Notes: a model not told the origin generated them from the letters alone. Shown: positions 7,227 through 15,381, counted from the stretch's first letter. The stretch: 35,651 bases of DNA from HGM12587 sp964602445 (GCA_964602445.1 CAZRQV010000021.1:1-35651); one strand, 5' to 3'. Numbers and translations are program-made.

Positions 7227-7283
7227 TTACGGGCTTTCCGCGATTCCTCGACCAAGCTCCTTACCACGAAGGTCTTCTCTCAT
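7227..7283 (-). pseudogene. Integrase-like N-terminal fragment in the ychF leader
   Basis: An 18-residue open frame, MREDLRGKELGRGIAESP, starts with ATG and ends at TAA within the ychF leader. M(R/K)xDLxGKELGxGI resembles the extreme N-terminus of tyrosine integrases of Firmicute mobile elements, which continue into a QRKDGxY-like AP2 DNA-binding domain that is absent here. It may be the scar of an excised or decayed element; a chance upstream frame or leader peptide is the alternative. The similarity is from memory. Confidence 0.35.
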
Positions 7284-7326
7284 GTTACTGTTCTTTTTTC
7301 AAAAAGACCCCAGAAAATCGACAATA

Positions 7327-7355
7327 ATTATAGCATGTCTAGCCAGAAAAGTAAA
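7327..7355 (-). promoter_or_regulatory. SigmaA promoter for ychF-lgt
   Basis: Minus strand TTTACT (7350-7355), 17-nt spacer, perfect TATAAT (7327-7332), immediately beyond the rseP terminator. The transcript would have a leader of roughly 125 nt. Confidence 0.75.
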
Positions 7356-7376
7356 TTGCTATATTTTCTCTGGAAA

Positions 7377-7422
7377 ATAAAAAATTCCACCGACAGGTTG
7401 TATTTCGAACCCATCGATAGAA
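7377..7422 (-). terminator. Intrinsic terminator of the pyrH-rseP operon
   Basis: Minus-strand stem TTCTATCGATGGGTT (7408-7422) pairs fully, with several G-U pairs, with AACCTGTCGGTGGAA (7385-7399) around an 8-nt loop, followed by a T-rich run (7377-7384). It lies 45 nt after the rseP stop and directly before the ychF promoter. G-U pairs make it strong on the minus strand only. Confidence 0.85.
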
Positions 7423-7467
7423 TCTTTTACTTTTATTTTTTGTTAATCATATGAATGATATTATTTC

Positions 7468-8499
7468 TTAGAAGAACATCAGAGAAATATCATTAAACAG
7501 TACCAGTACCATCAATACCATCAGCACTGCAAATCCTGCAAAATGAATATATCCTTCTTTGTCCGCCGGTACACGTTTTCTTGTAATGGCTTCGATCAGA
7601 AGAAATACCAGTCTTCCACCATCCAATGCCGGAATCGGAAGCAGGTTCATGACTCCTAAGTTTGCTGATAAAAAGATGACCATATTCAGCAGATTGATAA
7701 AAATTGCAAAAATGCCGATCTGAGCACTCTGCTCATACGTATCCCCGATCATACCAACGATCCTTACCGGACCGCCGACATCTTCACGGCTGACCTTTCC
7801 TGTAACCATCAATTTCAGACTGTCAAATACCATACGGATCCAGTAACCAACTTCGTTGCCTGCATATTTGACCACTTCCAGTGGATTTTCACATTTCGCA
7901 TAAGCACCGCCGGTAATTCCCATCAGATACATGCCGTCTTCGCCTAACTGAGGTGTGATGGTTGTCTCGTAACGTTCTCCTTCCCGTTCATATACCAGAT
8001 CCACCTTTTCTCCCTGATGAAGCTGGATATACAGACTGACATCACGGTACACACCGATCTTTCTTCCATTCATGGAAATAATTTCGTCTCCTGCCCGGAC
8101 ACCTGCTTCATAAGCCGGATATCCTTCCATCATTTCTGCAATGACCGGTTTATCCACACCGATACAGCAGATCATGATCACAGAACCTACAAATGCAAGA
8201 ATAAAGTTAAAAACCGGGCCGCCTGCTACTACGGAGATACGTGTCCAGACTCCTTTTTTGTTAAATGCATTCTCCGCATCGGATTCTTCATCTTCACCGA
8301 CCATAGCACAGGATCCGCCAAACGGCAGAATCCGCAGACAATACTCGGTCTCTCCGATCTTCTTTTTCCAAATGGCCGGACCCATTCCCAGTGAAAATGC
8401 GGTCACTCCGATTCCGCCCCGTTTTGCCAGCAGAAAATGTCCAAATTCGTGAAAAAGAATGATAATACTAAAAACGATTAATGCTATGATTATACTCAA
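7468..8499 (-). CDS. rseP: Site-2 membrane zinc protease RseP
   Basis: A 343-residue intramembrane protease of the M50 family that cleaves anti-sigma factors or other membrane substrates within the bilayer. The zinc motif HEFGHFLLAK lies in the first helix. One PDZ domain spans about residues 110-190 (AYEAGVRAGDEIISMNGRKI). The second active-site motif, NLLPIPALDGGRLVFLLIE, lies near the end, with transmembrane helices around it. It is the last gene of pyrH-frr-uppS-cdsA-dxr-rseP, starting 4 nt after dxr, an order conserved in many bacteria. A strong terminator follows. Confidence 0.96.
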   Translation of the reverse strand: MSIIIALIVFSIIILFHEFGHFLLAKRGGIGVTAFSLGMGPAIWKKKIGETEYCLRILPFGGSCAMVGEDEESDAENAFNKKGVWTRISVVAGGPVFNFILAFVGSVIMICCIGVDKPVIAEMMEGYPAYEAGVRAGDEIISMNGRKIGVYRDVSLYIQLHQGEKVDLVYEREGERYETTITPQLGEDGMYLMGITGGAYAKCENPLEVVKYAGNEVGYWIRMVFDSLKLMVTGKVSREDVGGPVRIVGMIGDTYEQSAQIGIFAIFINLLNMVIFLSANLGVMNLLPIPALDGGRLVFLLIEAITRKRVPADKEGYIHFAGFAVLMVLMVLVLFNDISLMFF

Positions 8500-8503
8500 T
8501 TTA

Positions 8504-9655
8504 CTACCACCTGCTCTCGATCAATTCATATACGCTTGCTTCTGTTGCCAGAATTTCATCTACATTCGGTGCTTCTATCTTTGGAATACTTTCCATACAT
8601 GCCCCGATGATCTCCGGAATCTGCAGATAACGAATCTCTCTGTTTAAGAATTTAGCGACTGCTTTTTCATTGGCTGCATTATAAACCGTTGGAATATTTC
8701 CACCCTGCTTTGCAGCTTCAAATGCCAGTTTTAATCCCGTAAATGTTTCCATATCCGGTTCTTCGAAGGTAATCTGTCCCATTTTCCAAAAATCCAGACG
8801 TTCTCCCGGTAAAAATCTTCTGTCCGGATAATACAGTGCATACTGGATCGGAAGCTTCATATCCGGAGTTCCAAGCTGGGCAATCACTGCACCATCTACG
8901 AATTCTACGGCCGAATGAATGATGCTCTGAGGCTGTACCACGACCTGAATCTGATCCATTTCTACATCAAACAGCCATTTTGCTTCCATTGCTTCCAGCC
9001 CTTTATTAACCAGCGTCGAAGAATCAATGGTAATCTTTCTACCCATAACCCAGTTCGGATGTTTCAATGCATCTTCCACCTGAATATGTTCCAGTTCTGC
9101 GCGGCTGCGTCCACGGAACGGTCCGCCGGAAGCGGTCAAAAGAATCTTATGAAGCTGTCCATGATTTTCTCCGTTGAGACACTGGAAAATCGCACTGTGT
9201 TCAGAATCCACCGGCAAAATCTTTACATTACATTTTTTTGCCAGGGGCATGATGATATGACCTGCCGTTACTAAAGTTTCCTTATTTGCCAAAGCAATAT
9301 CTTTTCCTGCCTGAATGGCTGCAATGGTCGGGCGGATTCCGATCATCCCCACAATGGCTGTTACCAGAATTTCGGATTCTTCCATTTCAGCAATCTCAAT
9401 CAGACCTTCCATTCCTATGACGACCTCTACATCCAAATCTGAGATCAGCAAACGGAGTTCTTTCGCTTTTTCTTCTGTCCATACCGCTGCTTTTCTCGGA
9501 TGAAATTCACGGATCTGTTTTTCCAGAAGCTGTATGTTGTTTCCTGCTGCAAGACCTACGATCTCCAGATCTCCATTGTTTCTTGCAACCTCTAATGTCT
9601 GTGTTCCGATCGATCCTGTAGAACCCAGAATCGCTATTTTTTTTCTCTTTTCCAT
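8504..9655 (-). CDS. dxr: 1-deoxy-D-xylulose 5-phosphate reductoisomerase
   Basis: A 383-residue cytosolic enzyme that converts DXP to MEP with NADPH, the first committed step of the non-mevalonate isoprenoid pathway. The N-terminal Rossmann motif is ILGSTGSIGTQTLEV. Metal and substrate residues lie in PVDSEHSAIFQCL and the serine-rich TASGGPFRGRS. A C-terminal helical domain includes AANEKAVAKFLN. It provides precursors for the UppS reaction encoded two genes upstream. The gap to cdsA is 12 nt and to rseP 4 nt. Confidence 0.97.
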   Translation of the reverse strand: MEKRKKIAILGSTGSIGTQTLEVARNNGDLEIVGLAAGNNIQLLEKQIREFHPRKAAVWTEEKAKELRLLISDLDVEVVIGMEGLIEIAEMEESEILVTAIVGMIGIRPTIAAIQAGKDIALANKETLVTAGHIIMPLAKKCNVKILPVDSEHSAIFQCLNGENHGQLHKILLTASGGPFRGRSRAELEHIQVEDALKHPNWVMGRKITIDSSTLVNKGLEAMEAKWLFDVEMDQIQVVVQPQSIIHSAVEFVDGAVIAQLGTPDMKLPIQYALYYPDRRFLPGERLDFWKMGQITFEEPDMETFTGLKLAFEAAKQGGNIPTVYNAANEKAVAKFLNREIRYLQIPEIIGACMESIPKIEAPNVDEILATEASVYELIESRW

Positions 9656-9667
9656 AGCACAACTCTC

Positions 9668-10465
9668 CTAAATAAGTGCAAACAATAATGCATAGATCAT
9701 CGGTGCCGTAAAGATTACGCTGTCAAAACGATCTAAGATACCGCCATGACCCGGAATCAGCTTTCCATAATCTTTGATGCCGTGCTGACGTTTAATCCCT
9801 GATGCGATCAGATCCCCAAACATTGAGATCACCGCACCCACTGCACAGATGATGGCAAAATACAACGGTGCCTGATCCATGACCAGATATTTGCTGACTG
9901 CTGCACCGTAAATTGCTCCCAGCAATGCAGCACCTGCTACACCGCCCACTGCACCTTCGATGGATTTTTTCGGACTAAGTACCGGTGCCATTTTATGTTT
10001 GCCAAACAGCACCCCTACACAATATGCACAGGTATCGCAGCCCCAGGAGCATAAAAAGATCAGCCACATAGAAAACAAGCCGTCTTCTGCCATTCTTATC
10101 TGATAAATATATGACAGCATCAGCGGTAAATATAACAATCCAAATACCGAAGCAAACATCTGCTCCGTATTATATTTGGGATATTTCAATACATAAACAC
10201 CGGCTGCGATCATAAATTCGATGGCTAAAAACAACGCTCCGTTGACCGTTCCAGGATAAAGAAGCAATGCCAGATAATAAGCAATGGCAAATCCATATCC
10301 TACGATTCCCAGACTTTTTTCAATCTGAAATACTTTATAAAATTCATACAATCCCACCAGTGAGATTGCAAAGCAGAAGCCCCAGAGCACATTTCCGCCC
10401 AGAATTCCTGCCGCAAGCAGAATCAGTACCAGTACGATCCCGCTCAATAATCTTGTTACAAACAT
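9668..10465 (-). CDS. cdsA: Phosphatidate cytidylyltransferase (CDP-diglyceride synthase)
   Basis: A 265-residue polytopic membrane enzyme making CDP-diacylglycerol from phosphatidate and CTP, the branch point of phospholipid synthesis. The C-terminal family signature is present as SGIKRQHGIKDYGKLIPGHG followed by GILDRFDS, with the metal-binding Asp residues. WGCDTCAYCVGVLFGKHKMA is the usual upstream block. About seven or eight hydrophobic helices are visible. Only 3 nt separate it from uppS, so the two are translated from one message. Confidence 0.95.
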   Translation of the reverse strand: MFVTRLLSGIVLVLILLAAGILGGNVLWGFCFAISLVGLYEFYKVFQIEKSLGIVGYGFAIAYYLALLLYPGTVNGALFLAIEFMIAAGVYVLKYPKYNTEQMFASVFGLLYLPLMLSYIYQIRMAEDGLFSMWLIFLCSWGCDTCAYCVGVLFGKHKMAPVLSPKKSIEGAVGGVAGAALLGAIYGAAVSKYLVMDQAPLYFAIICAVGAVISMFGDLIASGIKRQHGIKDYGKLIPGHGGILDRFDSVIFTAPMIYALLFALI

Positions 10466-10468
10466 CAG

Positions 10469-11176
10469 CTATGCCTCCTTAATGCCGCCAAAGCGTCTGT
10501 CTCTGCTGTTATATTTTTCAATGGCTTTTTCCAGCTCCGCTTTATCAAATGCCGGCCATGGCACTTCCGTAAAATAAAACTCTGTATAAGCCAGCTGCCA
10601 CATCAGGAAATTAGACAGTCTCTGTTCTCCGCTGGTACGGATCAGAAGATCCGGACTTGGAATGTCTGCGGTATCCAGATAAGATTCAAACATGGCTTCA
10701 TCCATCTGCTCAGCTTCAATCTTTCCTTCTTTTACATCGTTCATGATCTTGCGTACACTTCTGACGATCTCATCGCGGCTTCCATAATTGATCGCAATCT
10801 GGAAATTCAGACCGCCATTGTTTGCGGATGCTTTTTCCAGTTCATCGATCTTTTCTCTGATATCCTCATCTAATCCGCTCTTATCTCCAATGACACGGAC
10901 TACCATATCATTTTTAGCAGCGGTTTTTAAACAGGTTTTCATATAATTACGCAGAAGCTTCATCAAAGCTGCTACTTCATCATCCGGTCGTTTCCAGTTC
11001 TCTGTAGAAAAAGCGTATACGGTCAGATATTTGATTCCCATTCTCCATGCTCCTTCACAGATTCTCTCCACATTTTTGGCACCTTCCATATGTCCATAAT
11101 TTCTCGGCATTCCTTTGGATTTCGCCCAGCGGCCGTTACCGTCTAAAATAATTGCTACATGCCGTGGAATATTCAT
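10469..11176 (-). CDS. uppS: Isoprenyl (undecaprenyl) diphosphate synthase
   Basis: A 235-residue cis-prenyltransferase that makes the C55 lipid carrier for peptidoglycan. It shows the family start HVAIILDGNGRWAKSKGMPR (catalytic Asp in LDGNGRWA), YAFSTENWKRP, and C-terminal IRTSGEQRLSNFLMWQLAYT and EFYFTEVPWP. AAAGGAG precedes the ATG. It lies 141 nt after frr, the largest gap of this operon, which holds a hairpin terminator/attenuator. Confidence 0.96.
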   Translation of the reverse strand: MNIPRHVAIILDGNGRWAKSKGMPRNYGHMEGAKNVERICEGAWRMGIKYLTVYAFSTENWKRPDDEVAALMKLLRNYMKTCLKTAAKNDMVVRVIGDKSGLDEDIREKIDELEKASANNGGLNFQIAINYGSRDEIVRSVRKIMNDVKEGKIEAEQMDEAMFESYLDTADIPSPDLLIRTSGEQRLSNFLMWQLAYTEFYFTEVPWPAFDKAELEKAIEKYNSRDRRFGGIKEA

Positions 11177-11201
11177 ACGTGTTCTCCTTTCAGCCTTTGC
11201 C

Positions 11202-11265
11202 GGAAACCATTTTCCTGCTTTCAGAAAAAAGACAGCTGTTGTTCCGTCTTCCGTTTATGGTTTCC
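11202..11265 (-). repeat. Inverted repeat in the frr-uppS gap
   Basis: GGAAACCAT (11202-11210) is exactly complementary to ATGGTTTCC (11257-11265). The enclosed 46 nt hold a smaller GAC/GTC stem and, on the minus strand, a CTGTCTTTTTT run. The fold could form in the uppS leader and act with the hairpin at 11280-11303. Confidence 0.4.
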
Positions 11266-11266
11266 T

Positions 11267-11303
11267 ATGAAATAAAGGAAGAGCAGATGTATTCACCTGC
11301 CCT
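11267..11303 (-). terminator. Terminator or attenuator between frr and uppS
   Basis: Minus-strand AGGGCAGGTG (11294-11303) pairs fully, with two G-U pairs, with CATCTGCTCT (11280-11289) around the tetraloop AATA. TCCTTTATTTCAT follows, a moderate T-rich tail. It starts 14 nt after the frr stop and could let pyrH-frr be expressed above the downstream genes. Confidence 0.5.
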
Positions 11304-11317
11304 GTACTCCCCCGTTT

Positions 11318-11875
11318 TTATACTTTCATGATATCCTTTGTCTTTGCATCTACTGCATTATCGATATCCGCTACAAACTTGTCTGTCATTTTCTGAAGTT
11401 TTGTTTCAAGATCTTTCTGATCATCTTCTGTCAGCTCGTTTGCTTTGTTCATCTTCTTGAATGTATCGTTTGCATCACGACGAATGTTACGGATTGCAAC
11501 TTTTGCTGCTTCTCCTTTTTTCTTTACGTCTTTTGCAAGTTCTTTACGACGTTCTTCTGTCAGTTCCGGGAAGATCAGACGGATCACAGAACCATCATTG
11601 GATGGATTGATACCAATATCAGAAGTCATGATCGCTTTTTCGATCGCTTTGATCAAGCTCTTGTCCCATGGTGCGATCTGAAGCATTCTTGGTTCCGGTA
11701 CGGATACGTTACCAACCTGCTGAAGCGGTGTTGGAGATCCATAATAATCTACTTTAATCTTATCTAATACGTGTGGATTTGCACGTCCTGCACGGATTGC
11801 CTGGAATTCGCTTTCTAAATTTGCGAAGGTTTTATTCATTTTTGTCTCAAACTGTACTAATCTTTCATCTGCCAT
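11318..11875 (-). CDS. frr: Ribosome recycling factor
   Basis: A 185-residue factor that, with EF-G, splits post-termination ribosomes. Recognised by FETKMNKTFANLESEFQAIR, GRANPHVLDKIKVDYYGSPT, PLQQVGNVSVPEPRMLQIAP and the C-terminal KKMTDKFVADIDNAVDAKTK. It has the full family length. AGGAGG precedes the start, 11 nt after pyrH. The pyrH-frr pairing is widely conserved. Confidence 0.98.
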   Translation of the reverse strand: MADERLVQFETKMNKTFANLESEFQAIRAGRANPHVLDKIKVDYYGSPTPLQQVGNVSVPEPRMLQIAPWDKSLIKAIEKAIMTSDIGINPSNDGSVIRLIFPELTEERRKELAKDVKKKGEAAKVAIRNIRRDANDTFKKMNKANELTEDDQKDLETKLQKMTDKFVADIDNAVDAKTKDIMKV

Positions 11876-11886
11876 GATATAGCCTC

Positions 11887-12582
11887 CTATACTGTCACTT
11901 TCGTTCCGTTGAATTTTCCGCTTACGGTATTCACGATGCTGTTTTCTTCGTTTAATCCAAATACGAGCATCGGCATTTTATTTTCCATTGCCATAATAGA
12001 AGCACTTAAATCCATTACGCCAAGTCTCTGATCGATCACATCACTGATGCTGATCTCTGCATATTTTTTAGCTTCCGGATTTACCTTTGGATCGCTGTCA
12101 TAAACACCATCAATCGCTTTGGCAAGAAGGATTACATCTGCTTCGATTTCAATGGCACGAAGAGTTGTCGTTGTATCTGTAGAGAAATACGGATGTCCTG
12201 TACCGCCGGCAAAGAATGTGACCACACCTTTTTCCAGATTTTCTACTGCAGAATCTTTGGTAAATAATTCTGCGATCGGACCGCAGGAAAATGGAGTGTA
12301 TACTTTTGTTTTCATTCCAACACTTCTGAACATTTCTGAAACATAGATACAGTTCATCACTGTTGCAAGCATACCGATCTGATCTGATTTCGGGCGATCG
12401 ATATTTTCACTGGTACGTCCTCTCCAGAAGTTACCGCCGCCAATTACTACGCCGACCTGGATACCGTCATCTACTAAAGTCTTTACCTGTCTTGCTACTT
12501 CTAAACATGTCGCTTCATCAAAACCGGTATGTTTTTCACCGGCAAGAGCTTCACCGCTAAGTTTTAACAATACTCTTTTCAT
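11887..12582 (-). CDS. pyrH: Uridylate kinase (UMP kinase)
   Basis: A 231-residue amino-acid-kinase-fold enzyme that phosphorylates UMP to UDP, the entry to UTP/CTP and UDP-sugars. Motifs: RVLLKLSGEALAGEKHTGFD, GVVIGGGNFWRGR, DQIGMLATVMNCIY, FAGGTGHPYFSTDTTT and KAIDGVYDSDPKVNPEAK. It begins the pyrH-rseP operon from a promoter overlapping the end of maf. In many bacteria rpsB-tsf lies directly upstream; here those genes are 6.4 kb away. Confidence 0.97.
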   Translation of the reverse strand: MKRVLLKLSGEALAGEKHTGFDEATCLEVARQVKTLVDDGIQVGVVIGGGNFWRGRTSENIDRPKSDQIGMLATVMNCIYVSEMFRSVGMKTKVYTPFSCGPIAELFTKDSAVENLEKGVVTFFAGGTGHPYFSTDTTTTLRAIEIEADVILLAKAIDGVYDSDPKVNPEAKKYAEISISDVIDQRLGVMDLSASIMAMENKMPMLVFGLNEENSIVNTVSGKFNGTKVTV

Positions 12583-12638
12583 GTAGTTACCTCTCTTTAA
12601 AACTGCATAATCACTGCAATTCTATAATATCTTTTGCT

Positions 12639-12667
12639 ATTATAGCATAGCCGTCATTTTTTTACAA
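12639..12667 (-). promoter_or_regulatory. SigmaA promoter for the pyrH operon
   Basis: Minus strand TTGTAA (12662-12667), 17-nt spacer, perfect TATAAT (12639-12644). The -35 box overlaps the maf stop codon. The leader to pyrH is about 50 nt. Confidence 0.75.
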
Positions 12668-13225
12668 TAACAGCTTCAGTTCCTGATAAACCTTTCCAAT
12701 CGGAAGTCCTACTACATTGTAATAGTCTCCTTCGATGGATTTTACAAAGACTGCAAAATCTCCCTGAATGCCGTAAGCTCCGGCTTTGTCCATCGGATCT
12801 CCTGTGGCAATATAGTCTCTCTTTTCTTTTTCCGTCATCGGATACAGATGCACTTCTGTCTTTTCTGAAAAAGTGATTGTTTCTGCCGTTTTTCCTGTAC
12901 GGATTAAAGTGACTCCCGTATATACCTGATGGGTGTTTCCTGCGATTTCTGTCAGCATTTCAAAGGCATGTTCCTGATTTCTCGGTTTTCCCATGATCTT
13001 TTCTTCTTTGGCGACAATGGTATCTGCGCCAATCACGATGCATTCTTCCGTCTGCTGATCCGCAATCTCTTTGGCCTTTTGGAAAGACAATTCTTCTACT
13101 ACTTCCCATGGCAGTTTTTTTGTAATGATTTCTTCCCCTTTGGCAGGTACAATCTCAAACGCCATCCTTGTTTTTCCGAGCAGTTCTTTTCTTCTCGGTG
13201 AGGCTGATGCTAATATGATCTTCAT
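12662..13225 (-). CDS. maf: Maf-family nucleoside triphosphate pyrophosphatase
   Basis: A 187-residue housecleaning enzyme hydrolysing non-canonical or modified nucleoside triphosphates to monophosphates; overexpression inhibits septation in Bacillus. Signature motifs: ILASASPRRKELL at the start, VIGADTIVAKEEKIMGKPRN, HQVYTGVTLI, and DKAGAYGIQGDFAVFVKSIE followed by GDYYNVVGLPIG. I chose the ATG at 13223-13225, with GGGAG seven bases ahead, over one five codons upstream. The gene faces away from the vanZ-like gene. No terminator separates it from pyrH. Confidence 0.95.
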   Translation of the reverse strand: MKIILASASPRRKELLGKTRMAFEIVPAKGEEIITKKLPWEVVEELSFQKAKEIADQQTEECIVIGADTIVAKEEKIMGKPRNQEHAFEMLTEIAGNTHQVYTGVTLIRTGKTAETITFSEKTEVHLYPMTEKEKRDYIATGDPMDKAGAYGIQGDFAVFVKSIEGDYYNVVGLPIGKVYQELKLLL

Positions 13226-13259
13226 TGTTTTCTCCCACATAATTCTCTGTTCTTCCTCT

Positions 13260-13288
13260 ACTTTAACCTACGAACTCTTTTCGGTCAA
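13260..13288 (-). promoter_or_regulatory. Probable maf promoter
   Basis: Minus strand TTGACC (13283-13288), 17-nt spacer, TAAAGT (13260-13265), 34 nt before the maf start. Good -35, weaker -10. Confidence 0.5.
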
Positions 13289-13336
13289 ACAGATTTTCTT
13301 CCGTTCTCTTTATTTCTTAAAATTTTATGAATCCGC

Positions 13337-13365
13337 TTTACTTTCAAAATCACAGATGTTATACC
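13337..13365 (+). promoter_or_regulatory. Candidate promoter for the vanZ-like gene
   Basis: TTTACT (13337-13342), 17-nt spacer, TATACC (13360-13365), about 107 nt before the chosen start. The -10 box is imperfect, so this is tentative. It is the best match in the divergent maf/vanZ gap. Confidence 0.35.
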
Positions 13366-13472
13366 TATACTTATTCCTTGCTGTTCTCTTTTGGATTTTC
13401 CTGCAATATCGCAGCTTATCCAAATGCATCAGCATCCATCAGTTACATTTTATAGAAATCGAGGTTATTCTA

Positions 13473-13979
13473 TTGAAAACATTTTTAAGAGCCATGCTGA
13501 AACCGCTTTCTTTTTTACCGGCCATCGGCATGATGTGTCTCATTTATTCCTTATCCGCTCAGGACGGCGTTACTTCTGCCGGACTTAGCTTGAAAGTAAG
13601 CGTAAAAGTAGTCGAACTTGCTTCCAGAATTTTTGATCATCCACTGACAGCTGCAGAAATAGCACAATATGCAGATCTGATCCATTTTCTGATTCGAAAA
13701 TGTGCTCATGTAACGTTATATTTTCTGCTGGCTGTCTCCGTCTCTTTTCCGCTGTATGTTTACGGACTTCGCGGAATCCCGTTGCTGATCGTTGCCGGCG
13801 GCTTCTGTGTAGCTTTCGCCTGCGGTGATGAATACCACCAATCGATGGTACAAGGAAGAGGACCTTCCAAAAGAGATGTTATGATCGACAGTATCGGTGT
13901 ACTGGCCGGAGTGATCTTAGTAAGGATCGTAGGTTTTATCGGCCGCAAGACCATTTTCCGTCCACTTTCCAAATCTTAA
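13473..13979 (+). CDS. VanZ-like family membrane protein
   Basis: A 168-residue protein with about four hydrophobic helices. It shows the family blocks CLIYSLSAQDGVTSAG, HFLIRKCAHVTLYFLLAVS and ACGDEYHQSMVQGRGPSKRD followed by VMIDSIGVLAG. VanZ of Enterococcus gives low-level teicoplanin resistance, but most chromosomal VanZ-like proteins have no proven role, so resistance should not be inferred. I prefer the TTG at 13473 because GAGG lies eight bases ahead; the alternative ATG at 13494 has a weaker AAGAG. It is the only convincing plus-strand gene here and is divergent from maf. A hairpin terminator follows. Confidence 0.85.
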   Translation: MKTFLRAMLKPLSFLPAIGMMCLIYSLSAQDGVTSAGLSLKVSVKVVELASRIFDHPLTAAEIAQYADLIHFLIRKCAHVTLYFLLAVSVSFPLYVYGLRGIPLLIVAGGFCVAFACGDEYHQSMVQGRGPSKRDVMIDSIGVLAGVILVRIVGFIGRKTIFRPLSKS

Positions 13980-13998
13980 GAAAGCGAAAGCTCTTTTG

Positions 13999-14021
13999 AA
14001 CCACGCGGCTATCGCGTGGTT
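13999..14021 (+). terminator. Terminator after the vanZ-like gene
   Basis: AACCACGCG (13999-14007), loop GCTAT, CGCGTGGTT (14013-14021), then TTCTTAATCC. A perfect 9-bp GC-rich stem 20 nt after the stop. Confidence 0.75.
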
Positions 14022-14095
14022 TTCTTAATCCTTTTATTTCATCAGAAAATTCATGACGTTCCTACGTGAATGCAACAAGGTCTTTCCTATGAACA

Positions 14096-14131
14096 AAAGA
14101 AGTCTGCGGCTTAAATGCCGTAGACTTCTTT
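14096..14131 (-). terminator. Terminator overlapping the aminotransferase stop codon
   Basis: A 15-bp inverted repeat, with one G-U pair on the minus strand: AAAGAAGTCTGCGGC (14096-14110) and GCCGTAGACTTCTTT (14117-14131), loop 14111-14116. The stop codon TAA (14111-14113) lies in the loop, so the last coding bases form the 5' arm. T-rich sequence follows on the minus strand. Confidence 0.75.
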
Positions 14132-15301
14132 TACAAATTTCTGAAATACCGGTATTGATTTTTCGATCGTTGATGTTTTAATACAATAAGATGCACGAAA
14201 ATGTCCCGGACATCCAAAATCACTTCCCGGAACAAGAAGCAGATCATAAGCTTTTGCTTTTTCACAAAACGCTCTGTCATCTTCTTCCAGACATCGTGGA
14301 AAGAGATAAAAAGCGCCTTCCGGCTTCACACACGTAATTCCGGCTTCTTTTAATCCCTCATAGAGAATTTTTCTGTTTTTTTCATAAATACTGAGATCAG
14401 ACGGTTTTCCTGCACATCTTGCAACCACTTTCTGAAAAAGTGACGGTGCATTGACATGGGTCAGAACTCTTGCTGCCCCTGCAATGGCTGCATAAATTTT
14501 CGAAAAATCAGTCACTTCAGAAGGAACTACAATATATCCGATTCGTTCCCCTGCAAGGGAAAATGATTTGCTGTAGGAATAGCACACCAGTGTATTTTCA
14601 TAATATTTCGTAACATACGGCACTTCTGCCCCATCATATACCACTTCACGATAAGGTTCATCAGAGATGATAAAAATCGGCCTACCGTATTTTTCTGATT
14701 TCTGTTTCAAAATCTGTGCCAGTTTTTTGATCGTTTCTTCGGAATATACTACGCCGCTTGGATTATTCGGAGAATTGATAATGACTGCTTTCGTATGTTC
14801 ATTGACCATCTCTTCAAATTTTTCGAAATTGATCTGAAATGTTTCAATATTTGCCGGAACAACATTTAATTCGCAGCCTACTGATTCTACGAAACACTTG
14901 TATTCCGGAAAATACGGTGCAAATGTAATAAATTCGTCCCCTGCTTCTGCCAGTGCTTTAAAACAGATGGTGATCGACGCTGCTGCACCTGCTGTCATAA
15001 ACAGGTTCTGCATGGAAAATGACGTACCAAAACGGTCATTGATGCTCTCTGCCAAAGTCTGCCGTACTGCAGGATCTCCTGCTGCCACCGTATAACCATG
15101 AACTGCACAAGGTTCTTCTTCCGTTAAAATATCAAAAATTGCCTGTTTTACAAATTCCGGGGTAGGAACATTTGGATTTCCAAGACTGAAATCATAAATA
15201 TTTTCTTCTCCTACCACTGCAGCTCTCTGTTTTCCATACTCAAAGATTTCACGAATAGTAGATTTTTTACTCCCCAACTCGTACATTCGCTCCGAATACA
15301 T
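14111..15301 (-). CDS. PLP-dependent class I/II aminotransferase
   Basis: A 396-residue cytosolic enzyme of the aspartate-aminotransferase fold. Visible landmarks: FSLGNPNVPTPEFV near the substrate site, GYTVAAGDPAVRQ, NSPNNPSGVVYSEE (Asn that holds the PLP ring), IISDEPYREVVYDG (Asp and Tyr to PLP) and the Schiff-base lysine in CYSYSKSFSLAGERIGY. The C-terminal substrate arginine is in GHFRASYC. Substrate specificity (aspartate, aromatic or branched-chain) cannot be decided from these motifs. The start has GGAGG seven bases upstream. It is 80 nt downstream of the DUF6472 gene and has its own terminator. Confidence 0.92.
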   Translation of the reverse strand: MYSERMYELGSKKSTIREIFEYGKQRAAVVGEENIYDFSLGNPNVPTPEFVKQAIFDILTEEEPCAVHGYTVAAGDPAVRQTLAESINDRFGTSFSMQNLFMTAGAAASITICFKALAEAGDEFITFAPYFPEYKCFVESVGCELNVVPANIETFQINFEKFEEMVNEHTKAVIINSPNNPSGVVYSEETIKKLAQILKQKSEKYGRPIFIISDEPYREVVYDGAEVPYVTKYYENTLVCYSYSKSFSLAGERIGYIVVPSEVTDFSKIYAAIAGAARVLTHVNAPSLFQKVVARCAGKPSDLSIYEKNRKILYEGLKEAGITCVKPEGAFYLFPRCLEEDDRAFCEKAKAYDLLLVPGSDFGCPGHFRASYCIKTSTIEKSIPVFQKFVKEVYGI

Positions 15302-15381
15302 CTTTTTTCCTCCTCAGTCTTCCAAAACAGATTTTCAATTTTTTCTGTTTCAGTCAGTTTTTTGTCCAGATCACAAACGTA

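Noticed and set aside
13071..13472. Upstream extension of the vanZ-like gene on the plus strand
   Set aside because: It runs antisense into maf and lacks the family's usual start; the TTG at 13473 has a proper ribosome-binding site.
13473..13979. Glycopeptide resistance determinant
   Set aside because: VanZ-like proteins are widespread in chromosomes and no vanHAX-type genes are nearby.
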